A DNA stretch of 42,977 nucleotides from Leptolyngbyaceae cyanobacterium C42_A2020_001 (lineage in GTDB: Bacteria > Cyanobacteriota > Cyanobacteriia > Leptolyngbyales > Leptolyngbyaceae): contig JACYLN010000124.1 in NCBI GenBank assembly GCA_015272515.1, positions 1 through 42,977 on the forward strand, read 5' to 3'. The notes under the pieces were generated by a model. The model saw only the letters and a list, made by a program, of their open reading frames with translations, was not told the origin of the DNA and did no database searches. The translations under genes were made by a program, and so were the position numbers. Shown here piece by piece: positions 16,920 through 25,162 of the stretch (its first letter is position 1; every line of letters starts with the position of its first letter).

Positions 16920-17156
16920 GGTGTCTGGAGTCAAGAACATTTGGCGGAAACCAAAATGCTCAAGCGTTCAGCCCCATTGAGCAGCCCCATTGAGCCCAAT
17001 TCCGGTTGGGACTTTCACCCGGTTAATGAGTACTAACGACCCCTTACACTCCGTGATTTTTCGGAGCAGTTGAGGAAGTGTCACACCAAAACCGAATTTT
17101 TACGGAATTTTGAAAAGCAAAATGGTATCACAGTAATAGAGAGTGGTTACTGTTCC

Positions 17157-17182
17157 GGCGCTCTGGCGAAAGCTAGAGCGCC
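17157..17182 (+). ncRNA. Candidate RNA hairpin with GNRA tetraloop
   Basis: Read on the plus strand, GGCGCTCT (17157-17164) pairs with AGAGCGCC (17175-17182). One G-T pair and two further GC pairs close a GAAA tetraloop, an 11-bp stem in all. It lies about 140 bases upstream of the YbjQ gene and could be part of its leader or a terminator of an unseen transcript. The RNA assignment is inference. Confidence 0.35.
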
Positions 17183-17232
17183 TTGACTATTCAAAGGTAG
17201 AAGCTTGAATATCGATAACTCCACCGCTCGAC

Positions 17233-17283
17233 CTAACCCATCAGGATGAAATGCGATCAAGAAAAATTCTCTTGATGGGTTAG
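17233..17283. promoter_or_regulatory. 11-bp inverted repeat upstream of the YbjQ gene
   Basis: CTAACCCATCA at 17233-17243 and TGATGGGTTAG at 17273-17283 are exact reverse complements separated by 29 bases. They end 35 bases before the GTG start, so they could be a split operator or a leader stem. Confidence 0.4.
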
Positions 17284-17318
17284 CCGCAATTTTTTGTTTC
17301 GCTTGAGGATTAATAATT

Positions 17319-17648
17319 GTGATTGTGACAACCACCAGCACCCTGGACGGCAAACGCATTGTGGCTTACTACGGCGTTGTCAGTGGTGAGGCAATTTTAG
17401 GAACCAACATTTTTCGAGACTTCTTCGCAGGAATTCGCGACATCGTAGGTGGGCGATCAGGTACTTATGAGCGATCGCTGCGGGAAGCCAAAGAAACCGC
17501 CATGCGAGAAATGGTCGAAGCGGCTAGTGCGTTAGGAGCGAATGCCGTGATTGGAGTAGACATCGACTACGAAACCATCAGCATTGGGGAAGGCGGCGGC
17601 ATGATGATGGTCGCTGCCAGCGGCACTGCAGTGAGATACGAAGGGTAA
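17319..17648 (+). CDS. YbjQ family (DUF74) protein
   Basis: This 109-residue protein of the YbjQ/UPF0145 family forms pentamers in solved homologues and is labelled heavy-metal-binding, without proven function. Visible family marks are [14 protein letters not shown] (about 17-30), the [17 protein letters not shown] segment, [19 protein letters not shown] and a C-terminal strand, [11 protein letters not shown]. The start is GTG 17319 with GAGGA 9 bases upstream; a second GTG is two codons later. The gene is just upstream of obg and in the same direction. An inverted repeat before it may be its operator. Confidence 0.88.
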   Translation: MIVTTTSTLDGKRIVAYYGVVSGEAILGTNIFRDFFAGIRDIVGGRSGTYERSLREAKETAMREMVEAASALGANAVIGVDIDYETISIGEGGGMMMVAASGTAVRYEG

Positions 17649-17722
17649 AGCGATCAAGCAAGAAAAAACCTGAAACCGATTGTAATTGCCTATGATCAAT
17701 AGAGCAGTTTCAAGTATTGTTC

Positions 17723-18754
17723 ATGCAGTTTATCGATCAGGCAGAAATTCAGGTGCAGGCAGGCGACGGAGGCGACGGGATTGTTGCCTTTCGGCGGGAG
17801 AAGTACGTGCCAGCGGGTGGTCCAGCAGGCGGCAACGGAGGCAGAGGTGGCTCCGTGATTCTCAAAGCAACCGAAAATCTGCAAACGCTCTTGGATTTTC
17901 GCTACAGTCATTTGTTCAAAGCTGACGATGGCAAACGGGGTGGTCCGAATAACTGCACGGGGGCATCGGGTAAGGATCTCATCATCGAAGTTCCCTGTGG
18001 CACCGTGATTTATGACGCGGAGACCGATGAATTGATTGGTGATTTAGTAACTCCGGAGCAAACGCTATGTATTGCCCAGGGAGGCAAAGGCGGATTGGGC
18101 AATGCCCACTTTTTGAGTAACCGCAACCGTGCCCCAGAAACGGCTCTGCCTGGATTGCCTGGAGAAGCACGATTTTTACGCCTGGAATTGAAACTGCTGG
18201 CAGAAGTGGGAATTATTGGCTTACCCAATGCCGGAAAGTCTACCCTGATTTCAGCTCTCTCAGCGGCTCGTCCCAAAATTGCTGACTATCCGTTTACAAC
18301 TCTCATCCCCAATTTAGGGGTTGTACGAAAACCGTCTGGAGATGGTACGGTGTTTGCCGATATTCCCGGATTGATTGAAGGAGCGCACCTCGGAGTGGGT
18401 CTGGGGCACGACTTTCTCCGCCATGTGGAACGCACCCGTCTATTGCTGCATCTGGTAGATGCTACCGATGCCGATCCGATCGCCAACTACCAAACAATTC
18501 AGGATGAGTTGGGCGCTTACGGACGGGGATTGAGCGATCGCCCCCAAATTTTGGCATTGAACAAGTTGGATGCAGTTGCCCCAGATGTGGATGTAGATGC
18601 GATCGCCGCCCAGTTAGAAGACCTCTCAGGAGCAACCGTATTTCGTATTTCTGCCGCTACCCGCCTGGGGTTAGACCTGTTACTCAATCAGGTATGGCAA
18701 ACAATGGATAGGATGGACGCAGAAGATTCCGTAGAAGTCGTATACGGTGCATAA
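17723..18754 (+). CDS. obgE: GTPase Obg/CgtA
   Basis: Obg is an essential GTPase of ribosome assembly and stress control. From ATG 17723 the protein has 343 residues. The N-terminal Obg fold with its Gly-rich helices is present ([37 protein letters not shown]). The G domain has G1 GLPNAGKST (about 166-174), switch [12 protein letters not shown] and the NKLD motif in LALNKLDAV, with a SAA-type G5 near 312. There is no extended C-terminal OCT domain, as in other cyanobacteria. An in-frame TTG two codons earlier is less likely. It follows YbjQ and precedes a secreted SIMPL protein. Confidence 0.95.
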   Translation: MQFIDQAEIQVQAGDGGDGIVAFRREKYVPAGGPAGGNGGRGGSVILKATENLQTLLDFRYSHLFKADDGKRGGPNNCTGASGKDLIIEVPCGTVIYDAETDELIGDLVTPEQTLCIAQGGKGGLGNAHFLSNRNRAPETALPGLPGEARFLRLELKLLAEVGIIGLPNAGKSTLISALSAARPKIADYPFTTLIPNLGVVRKPSGDGTVFADIPGLIEGAHLGVGLGHDFLRHVERTRLLLHLVDATDADPIANYQTIQDELGAYGRGLSDRPQILALNKLDAVAPDVDVDAIAAQLEDLSGATVFRISAATRLGLDLLLNQVWQTMDRMDAEDSVEVVYGA

Positions 18755-18813
18755 AATTTGACTTCTCATCAGATAATTAATGGATTCAATTTAGCTGATG
18801 AGGAGTGGAAAAT

Positions 18814-19629
18814 ATGAGAATAGGGTACTCGTGTCTTCATTCACAACAGGTATCTTTTATTACAGCTACGGTTTTTAGTTGTTTGGGTTTTGGGCTAAGT
18901 CATGCGGCGATCGCGCAAGAAACATTACTACGCACCCTTGTGGTAACGGGGCGTGGCACAGAAGATGTTGCAACCACAAAAGCTCAAATCCAGTTAGGAG
19001 TTGAGGCGCAGGGTAAAACTCCGCAAGCAGTACAAGCCGAGGTGATTCAGCGCTCAAATGCGGTTGTCAAGTTATTGCGCTCTCGTGGTGTAAAGAAACT
19101 GACAACGACAGACGTGAGCTTAAATCCAACCTATCAAAACCACAAAGGTACTCAAACTTTGACTGGGTATGCTGCCAGCACGATGGTTAGCTTCCAAGTT
19201 GAAAGTGCTAAGGCTGGTGCGATCGTGGGTGCAGCAGTAGATGCGGGAGCCAGTCGAATCAGTGGCGTACGTTTCATTGCGGATGAAGACGCAATTTCGC
19301 AAGCCCGCAAAACAGCCTTACGAGAGGCAACAGATGACGCTCAAACCCAGGCAGATACCGTGTTGAAGGCGTTGGGTATTGGATCACGAGAAGTCATCAG
19401 TGTTCGAGTTGATGGAGCGTATGTTTCTAATCCTGAGATTGTGCGGCTGAATGTGAATCAATCCTTTACAGGAAGAGACGGTTTAGTCAATGCATTGGAA
19501 GTCCGAACCAGTGCCCTAGAAACCCAACAGTTTGCAACCACAACGAAACTTGTGGGGGAAAGTATATTTGAAGTCGCTAGTGGCAACCAGAGTGTGAATG
19601 CTTCGGTAACTTTGCAAATTCGCTATTGA
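18814..19629 (+). CDS. Secreted SIMPL (DUF541) domain protein
   Basis: This 271-residue protein starts at ATG 18814, preceded by AGGAG at 8 bases, and opens into a signal peptide (to about residue 34, ending HAAIAQ). The mature part is the SIMPL/DUF541 domain: TLVVTGRGTEDVATTKAQIQ, TTDVSLNPTY, the ISGVRFIADE centre, a helix DAQTQADTVLKALGI and a final SVTLQIRY strand. SIMPL proteins form periplasmic oligomers in other bacteria (E. coli YggE, linked to oxidative stress). The role in cyanobacteria is not established. It is 59 bp downstream of obg and followed by a hairpin. Confidence 0.86.
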   Translation: MRIGYSCLHSQQVSFITATVFSCLGFGLSHAAIAQETLLRTLVVTGRGTEDVATTKAQIQLGVEAQGKTPQAVQAEVIQRSNAVVKLLRSRGVKKLTTTDVSLNPTYQNHKGTQTLTGYAASTMVSFQVESAKAGAIVGAAVDAGASRISGVRFIADEDAISQARKTALREATDDAQTQADTVLKALGIGSREVISVRVDGAYVSNPEIVRLNVNQSFTGRDGLVNALEVRTSALETQQFATTTKLVGESIFEVASGNQSVNASVTLQIRY

Positions 19630-19630
19630 T

Positions 19631-19692
19631 GTGATGGACAACTATTTCGCCATCACGCCCCCTAGCCTCCTCTCCAAATCTGGGCGAGGAGG
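19631..19692. terminator. Two hairpins between the SIMPL gene and sepF
   Basis: GTGATGG (19631-19637) pairs exactly with CCATCAC (19650-19656), and CCTCCTC (19666-19672) with GAGGAGG (19686-19692). They lie between convergent genes and can serve both. Confidence 0.55.
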
Positions 19693-19721
19693 AAGTTTAA
19701 ATCATTGTCGGGAGATTGCTG

Positions 19722-20291
19722 TTACGACATCCGAAACTGACTATCCGGTGGTTGGCGATAACCTTCGGGAGAAGCGATCGTGGGGGAAATCACCGACATG
19801 GAAGGGTTAACCTGGATGGGAGACTGCACGGGAGTGCTAAATGTTGCAGGCTGAGCAGAACCATGAGCAGTAATTTGCACCACATTGGGCGTGAACAGAA
19901 AAATGTTTTCGCCCAGGCGTTCCTGGTGACCATCGATCGCGAATACGCCACCTGCCACAAAATCCACTGAACGCTGTGCCTGGTCAGGATCCATCAGCAT
20001 CATGTTCAGAATCACAGACTTGCGTTCTCGCAGTAGTTTCACCGCATGGGGAATTTCTTCAAACGATCGCGGCTGCAACACAACCACTTCTGAAATGCCA
20101 TTGGCGCGGTTGGGCATCCCAATTACATTACTGGCGGGCGGAATGGCGCGATCGCTCCGGGGCAACATGGGCTGATCCTGAATCGTCGGATCTTGAACGA
20201 ACTCCTCATCCCCATATTCATAATCGTAATCGGCTTCATCAAACTGTTCGTTGAAGCCAAAGGAATCCCAAACGCGCTGAAAGATGTTCAT
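19722..20291 (-). CDS. sepF: Cell division protein SepF (Cdv2-like)
   Basis: SepF anchors FtsZ filaments to the membrane; in cyanobacteria (Cdv2) it is needed for septation. The start is ATG 20291, giving [13 protein letters not shown], the amphipathic membrane-binding N-terminus expected for SepF. The longer frame to 20489 adds 66 residues without family character. An acidic linker ([14 protein letters not shown]) precedes the core at about 65-150: [59 protein letters not shown] disordered Pro/Gln/Ser tail follows. The usual proC/yggS neighbours are absent. Confidence 0.92.
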   Translation of the reverse strand: MNIFQRVWDSFGFNEQFDEADYDYEYGDEEFVQDPTIQDQPMLPRSDRAIPPASNVIGMPNRANGISEVVVLQPRSFEEIPHAVKLLRERKSVILNMMLMDPDQAQRSVDFVAGGVFAIDGHQERLGENIFLFTPNVVQITAHGSAQPATFSTPVQSPIQVNPSMSVISPTIASPEGYRQPPDSQFRMS

Positions 20292-20513
20292 GTCAATCTC
20301 TGCTCCCAGGATAGTTCGCCCGTATGTTAGTTCACCCGTTCCAGATATTGTAAATCCAAACCTGGATGGAGACAACGGGACAAACGCAACAAGCTGCCTT
20401 ACTGACTCTGGCTTGATGTTAAACGATGAATCGCCGTTTGAAACACTTTCTTTTAAGACTGTGGTTCCGTGGATTCTACCAATCACCAATTACCTACTAC
20501 CAACCTCCAATCT

Positions 20514-21932
20514 TCAATCGCCAATGCCTTCTCTATCTCCCAACATCACGCGACGATATAGCGGTTCAAACTGAGGTAACGTTACTGATTGCCGATTCAC
20601 CGTCCATTCGCTGCGTTCAAATAGTTCGCGGCGCAGATGCTCCACGTTCACGGTTTTCACAATGCCATCTGCAACAATGCGATCGCCCTTTACCCACACA
20701 CTATCGACTACTTGCGTCGGGCGACCCAGCACCAACAATCCCAGCGGATCGGTTTTAGGCAGCAACGAAAGATTGGTCAAATCATATAACACCAAATCTG
20801 CCTGTTTACCCACTTCCAGCGAACCTGTTTGATGCTGCAATCCCAATCCTGTTGCACCTCCCAGCGCAGCCATTTCCACTGCTTGGCGCGGCGTGATCCA
20901 GTGGCGATACTCAAAATCAGTAACGTTGTGCAAAATGCTGCCAATCTTGATCACCTCTAATAGATCCTGAGAATCATTGCTGGAAGCACCATCGCAGCCA
21001 AAGGCGACATTCACACCAGCCGCCTGATATTTCAAAACAGGGGCAATACCACTCCCTAAGCGGAGATTGCTAAGAGGATTATGTACCACGGTTGAGCGAG
21101 TTTCCGCGAGGATGGCAATATCGGTATCATCCAGCCAAACGCAGTGCGCCAGAGAGGTTTTAGCTCCTAAAAAGCCGAGTCGCTGCAAGTGTTCCACAGC
21201 GCTACAACCATACTTTTCTTGTGCCAAAAGCTTCTGCGCCTTTGTTTCTAACAAATGGGAATGGCGACAGAGATCATGCAGTTCGCTGAGTTCTGCACAC
21301 CCTTGAAACAACTGGTCAGAGCAAAGCTGTGATCCAGTCGGAGCTGCCATGATGGAAATGCCCTGATCTGGACGATGAAACCGATGGATACAGTCTTTCA
21401 ACAATGAGATCGCGTCATCGGTTGAACGCACATACGGAGGAACGTCGTGGGGAATCCCGCCGGTTGGCATTCCAGTAATTAATGCCTGATCTTGAATTAA
21501 CGGACCAATAAATGCTTGAATCCCCACCTCCTGGTAGGCACGCACCGCCGCTTCCACCGTTTCTAACTCTTGCCCTGGAATCAGCACCAGATGATCCACA
21601 ATCGTTGTGCCACCAGAAAGCAGCGTTTCCACCGCTGTGCCTAATCCACTCAGGTAAACCTTCTCCGGGTCAAGCGGAGTAAAGTCATACAATTCTGCCA
21701 GCCAAAGTTCCAGCGGCAGAGGCGAGATGGAACCACGCTGCCACATTTCTGAAGAATGGGTATGAGCGTTGACAAAACCGGGAAGTAGCAGCTTATTGTG
21801 ACCATCTACAACCGTTCCTGTAGCTTCTAAGGCAGGTGCGATCGCTACAATTTGACCATCAACAATTTGAACATCAACGGATTCATATCCTTGTTCAACC
21901 GGAATTAAAGCACTCTGAATAGTAAAATTCAC
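20514..21932 (-). CDS. TRZ/ATZ family amidohydrolase (metal-dependent deaminase)
   Basis: This 472-residue metal-dependent hydrolase belongs to the amidohydrolase superfamily, in the TRZ/ATZ/SAH-deaminase branch that removes amino or chloro groups from nitrogen heterocycles. Metal ligands are visible: HTH at residues 57-59 in GFVNAHTHS, His in CRHSHLLETKAQ, His in LAHCVWLDD and Asp in AFGCDGASSNDSQD. The N- and C-terminal beta-sandwich parts are present (GQIVAIAP, KQADLVLYDL). The start is GTG 21932. The real substrate cannot be read from sequence; 5'-methylthioadenosine, S-adenosylhomocysteine or guanine derivatives are possible. The gene stands alone; sepF lies downstream across a repeat-rich spacer. 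Confidence 0.85.
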   Translation of the reverse strand: MNFTIQSALIPVEQGYESVDVQIVDGQIVAIAPALEATGTVVDGHNKLLLPGFVNAHTHSSEMWQRGSISPLPLELWLAELYDFTPLDPEKVYLSGLGTAVETLLSGGTTIVDHLVLIPGQELETVEAAVRAYQEVGIQAFIGPLIQDQALITGMPTGGIPHDVPPYVRSTDDAISLLKDCIHRFHRPDQGISIMAAPTGSQLCSDQLFQGCAELSELHDLCRHSHLLETKAQKLLAQEKYGCSAVEHLQRLGFLGAKTSLAHCVWLDDTDIAILAETRSTVVHNPLSNLRLGSGIAPVLKYQAAGVNVAFGCDGASSNDSQDLLEVIKIGSILHNVTDFEYRHWITPRQAVEMAALGGATGLGLQHQTGSLEVGKQADLVLYDLTNLSLLPKTDPLGLLVLGRPTQVVDSVWVKGDRIVADGIVKTVNVEHLRRELFERSEWTVNRQSVTLPQFEPLYRRVMLGDREGIGD

Positions 21933-22302
21933 AAACCTAAAATCCTCAGACTTCCCTTATGAGATAGTGACAAGTATTCACTCAAGATTGCTACCACCAA
22001 GTGGGTGAATTCGCCTTAAACAGGCACTAAAACACCATTCTGTTCATTAATCAGCACTTTCTATTAATAGGTGAGCCAGTGCAAAACAACCTCGTCGAAG
22101 GCACTGAAAAACAAGATATTTGAACCACAAAAAATCACAAAAAAAGTCGTACAGTTATCCTCCACTGTTTCCCAAAAAAATTTGTATCAAGAAGTACGCC
22201 CCTTTCTTGGCTGAGATTACGATGCTTTAGAATCATCTGGAGGACATGGGACATCCTGACACACCCAAAGTCACCCTGTAGCCATTCTTAGAAGCACAGA
22301 AT
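21933..22302. other. Gene-free stretch between amidohydrolase and M15 genes
   Basis: 370 bases, AT-rich, without a coding-like frame. It must contain both divergent promoters. I see no strong inverted repeat, riboswitch or tRNA. Confidence 0.7.
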
Positions 22303-23592
22303 ATGACCCAACGCATTTTACGAGTTAAGCGGGATACATTCTTCAAGCTTCGCCCTGAGCAATCTTCTCAACTGACCGCTGAAGAGTTATACACCGTTAA
22401 AGCGGGAATCACCTTTGAAATTCAATCCTATGCGTATGCGGATGTGACTGGAGACTTTAACGGACACATCAAATTTACGCTGCTCAACAATTCCATTCGA
22501 GACCTCAATACTTGGTTCATCTACAGTTTGCACGCTCAAGTAGAATTTGAGGGGGCTGTAGTTTACCCGCTTGAAGATCAAGCAGGGGTTCATATTCTAC
22601 AAGTCAATGCTGACACGGTGCTGAAGCTGCGCCCTTTGCCCTCCTCTGTTTTGCCCGATGAAGCGCTCTACTCCGTGAAACAGGGGCAGAGTTTTGCGCT
22701 GCATTCCTATGCTTTTGCCGATTCCGCTGGCGATTTCAACAACCACATCCGCTTTGCGCTACGCAATCAGAGCGATTACATACGTGGATTGAGTACTTGG
22801 TACGCTTACAATGGGCACGTTTATGTTGAGTTTGACGGTAAAGTTGTTTACCCGGCAGAAGCTCCCGACATTCCAGTTTTGAGGATTTTAGAACCTACGA
22901 TCTTTAAGCGTCGCCCTGTTTCTTCGTCTCAGCTTGGAGCTGATGAAAAAGTTTCGATTCCGACGGGGCGAACCTACAAGTTGCTGTCCTATGCCTATGC
23001 TGATGCTCAAGGGAGTTTTAATGGGCACATCAAATTTACGTTGAAATACGCTAAAGATTATGTTCAGGACTTGAATACATGGTACGTGTACGATGGTCAT
23101 GCTCGTGTGGAACGGAGTGGGAAAGTTGTTTATCCTCCTCTCCCCCCAACCTCGCCCCCCGGGTACACGGGTAAACCCTTTAAATTGCCAGGTAACACCA
23201 GTACCTTTTACACAGATCAGCCCATCATTCCGGGTGGCAGTTTTACCTGGGGCGATGCCACGCACGATGCGACTCGGATTCCTGATACGGTGACGATTGT
23301 CAACAACATGATTGCTCTTGCTAGAGAGTTACAGAAGGCACGTAACCAGATTGGTGAACCATTTTTGATTAATTCCTGGTATCGTCCACCTGCAATTAAC
23401 GATGCAGTGGGAGGGGTTTCCAATAGCCAGCATCTTTACGGCAAAGCGGTGGATGTGCAGGTCGATGGTTTTAGTGGGCGATCGCTGGCAAATGCTGTGA
23501 TGCTTTGGTGGAACGGTGGCGTTGGCATCTATAGCAATCTGCCTGATGTAGTTCACTTAGATATTGGTCCTCGCCGCGTCTGGGGTTTTTGA
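22303..23592 (+). CDS. Modular M15 (D-Ala-D-Ala carboxypeptidase-like) peptidase with three N-terminal repeats
   Basis: This 429-residue protein is made of three copies of a roughly 90-residue domain (about 5-95, 100-190, 193-283). Each contains TxxKxRPxxSSxL, a SYAYAD or SYAFAD motif, GxFNxHIKF or GDFNNHIRF, and LxTWYxYxGHxxVExxGKVVYP. A Pro linker leads to a peptidase M15A domain (about 295-429). Its zinc site is complete: His377 in SNSQHLYG, Asp384 in KAVDV, and His418 in VVHLDIGPRR. Such enzymes cut peptide bonds in peptidoglycan stems. No signal peptide or TM is visible, so export must use another route or follow lysis. The repeats are candidate wall-binding modules. Confidence 0.82.
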   Translation: MTQRILRVKRDTFFKLRPEQSSQLTAEELYTVKAGITFEIQSYAYADVTGDFNGHIKFTLLNNSIRDLNTWFIYSLHAQVEFEGAVVYPLEDQAGVHILQVNADTVLKLRPLPSSVLPDEALYSVKQGQSFALHSYAFADSAGDFNNHIRFALRNQSDYIRGLSTWYAYNGHVYVEFDGKVVYPAEAPDIPVLRILEPTIFKRRPVSSSQLGADEKVSIPTGRTYKLLSYAYADAQGSFNGHIKFTLKYAKDYVQDLNTWYVYDGHARVERSGKVVYPPLPPTSPPGYTGKPFKLPGNTSTFYTDQPIIPGGSFTWGDATHDATRIPDTVTIVNNMIALARELQKARNQIGEPFLINSWYRPPAINDAVGGVSNSQHLYGKAVDVQVDGFSGRSLANAVMLWWNGGVGIYSNLPDVVHLDIGPRRVWGF

Positions 23593-23649
23593 TCGATGCC
23601 CCATTTCTGTTACCTTGGGCAAGCACAAGGCACTGCCCCTACGCTTCTC

Positions 23650-23680
23650 CATTCCCCATTCCCTATCCCCAATTCCCTTC
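23650..23680. repeat. CCCCATTCCC-type dispersed repeat
   Basis: Iterated ATTCCCCATTCCCTATCCCC units, common between cyanobacterial genes, lie just before the small gene at 23685. Confidence 0.5.
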
Positions 23681-23684
23681 TTGT

Positions 23685-23903
23685 ATGGCTCTTTCCAAAC
23701 CTGAAACCAAACAACTCTTAAAACGTTTGATTTTTGAGGAAATTGATCCTGAGGATTGGGTACAGGATGTGTGGGGATTAAGCCCAATATTGGGAGACAG
23801 CGCTGCAAAGTTGCTGGAGGTGTTTGAGGCGTTGTGCGATCGCTGCCCCAACGAAGAGTTGGAAGATCTGCTGCAAAGGTTGTATCAAGAGCAGATGGAG
23901 TAA
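23685..23903 (+). CDS. Small acidic helical protein of unknown function
   Basis: The ATG at 23685 opens a 72-residue soluble protein, mostly helical and acidic, with KPETKQLLKRLIFEEIDPED, a VWGLSPILGDSAAKLLEVFE centre and an ELEDLLQRLYQEQ end. Its composition and helical periodicity make it look real. The extra 32 codons upstream in this frame come from the low-complexity repeat and are not protein-like. I recognise no domain. It lies 92 bp after the M15 gene and 89 bp before the TPR gene in the same direction. Confidence 0.55.
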   Translation: MALSKPETKQLLKRLIFEEIDPEDWVQDVWGLSPILGDSAAKLLEVFEALCDRCPNEELEDLLQRLYQEQME

Positions 23904-23992
23904 ACTCCCGCATCTCAAGGTAGAGAAATCCTCATCCGCAAAACTCGTCTACTTTCCCACAATGGAACAGTAGCAATTGGAATTGATGAACA

Positions 23993-24388
23993 ATGGCTAG
24001 TTGGGCAGATGAGCATCACAACAGCTCAAAGTTTTGGAGTGGGAAAGGCTTTGTGCTCTGCGAAACCGCGCAGTTTGAAGCGGCGATCGCGGCGTTTGAG
24101 CAAGCGATCGCGCTAAACCCAGCCGATTGCAAAGCTTGGAACAACCGTGGGAATGCATTATGCGGGATGAAGCGATATGCAGAAGCTTTGACATCTTATG
24201 AGAAAGCGATCGCGATGCAGCCAGATTATCACTTGGCTTGGTTTAATCGGGGATTGCTGTTGGCTGAGATGGGTGCCTATGGCAATGCTGTGGAGAGTTA
24301 CGAGCACGCGATCGCCCTGCATCCCGATCCCCGCTATCTCCATGCCCAGCAAGGTATCTGGATCAGAGAAAAATTATATTCAGCTTGA
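23993..24388 (+). CDS. Small TPR protein
   Basis: This 131-residue protein is built of about three tetratricopeptide repeats: AQFEAAIAAFEQAIALNPAD, NRGNALCGMKRYAEALTSYE and GLLLAEMGAYGNAVESYEHA, with the conserved Gly, Ala and Pro positions. TPRs are protein-protein interaction scaffolds; no catalytic or export signal is present. The HIP1 sites within the repeats show long residence in this genome. It is followed 50 bp later by an ABM-membrane protein; a functional link is not evident. Confidence 0.82.
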   Translation: MASWADEHHNSSKFWSGKGFVLCETAQFEAAIAAFEQAIALNPADCKAWNNRGNALCGMKRYAEALTSYEKAIAMQPDYHLAWFNRGLLLAEMGAYGNAVESYEHAIALHPDPRYLHAQQGIWIREKLYSA

Positions 24389-24438
24389 ACCCTGTCGCTT
24401 TAAGATACGAGCAACAGTTGTAAACGGTTCCTCGTATC

Positions 24439-25008
24439 ATGAATCAATCTGATCCTGACTTCGATCCAGTAACGTTGGTGATTTCAGAGATTGTGAAACC
24501 GGATCGGATTCAGGAATATGAAGCCTGGACACGAGGAATTAATCACGCGGCTAGAGAGTTTGAAGGGTATCTCGGTGCAAACATCATTCGCCCACGGGAT
24601 CATGCATTCCCTGAGTATGTCACTATCGTCAAATTTGACAATTACGCCCACTTTAGAACCTGGCAAGTGTCGCCTATTTGTCAAGAATGGCTAGCAAAGG
24701 CTAAGGATTTAGTGGATCAGCGGGTTTACCAACGGCAATCTTACGAACCGGAGATGTGGTTTACCTTATCCCGCACGGCTACAAACAAACCCAAACAGCC
24801 TGCTTACTATAAACAAGTAATTGTTGGCGCGATCGCGGTCTACCCGTTGATTCTACTGGCAAACACGCTGCTAGGTCCAATCCTCAAAGGGCTGCATCCC
24901 CAATTGGCATTGCTGATGTCTGTCTTTTTCGTTTCAGCCCTTCTTACCTACCCCGTGATGCCCTGGCTCACCCGCACCCTAAGCTTTTGGCTATATCCAA
25001 AACGCTAA
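24439..25008 (+). CDS. ABM-domain membrane protein, paralogue 1 (complete)
   Basis: The 189-residue protein combines an N-terminal antibiotic-biosynthesis-monooxygenase-like ferredoxin fold (residues about 10-110; VTLVISEIVKPDRIQEYEAW, EGYLGANIIRP, EYVTIVKFDNYAHFRTW) with two C-terminal TM helices (about 128-148 and 155-175). The membrane part has the signature YPLILL...LLTYPVMPWLTRTLSFWL. ABM folds include heme-degrading and quinone-oxidising enzymes, but the substrate here is unknown. The same architecture recurs twice in this window, at 35298-35993 (complete) and 33509-33955 (truncated), with matching signatures. The ATG at 24439 is the only sensible start. Confidence 0.82.
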   Translation: MNQSDPDFDPVTLVISEIVKPDRIQEYEAWTRGINHAAREFEGYLGANIIRPRDHAFPEYVTIVKFDNYAHFRTWQVSPICQEWLAKAKDLVDQRVYQRQSYEPEMWFTLSRTATNKPKQPAYYKQVIVGAIAVYPLILLANTLLGPILKGLHPQLALLMSVFFVSALLTYPVMPWLTRTLSFWLYPKR

Positions 25009-25084
25009 CGGAGGTCAGTCCATTACCTGTCTAGTAAACGCTCGACAGTAACTGAGTAACCTTTCCCTACGAAAGGAGGACTCA

Positions 25085-25120
25085 TTAAAAATGAAAAGTT
25101 AAAAGTTCAAAATGGCTTCC
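25085..25120. repeat. AAAAGTTAAAAGTTCAAAA-type dispersed repeat
   Basis: A short iterated AT-rich repeat of a type common between cyanobacterial genes lies downstream of the ABM gene and the convergent histidine kinase gene. Confidence 0.4.
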
Positions 25121-25162
25121 AATAGAGCTTTGCCACTTTTATAATTTAAGTTATGCATTGTC

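Larger units (their letters stand above)
16920..17318. other. Gene-free stretch between the divergent protease and YbjQ genes
   Basis: No frame here looks coding. The stretch holds a 13-bp perfect tandem duplication (CAGCCCCATTGAG at 16969-16981 and 16982-16994), a strong GAAA-loop hairpin at 17157-17182 and an 11-bp inverted repeat at 17233-17283. It must contain promoters for both divergent genes. Confidence 0.8.
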
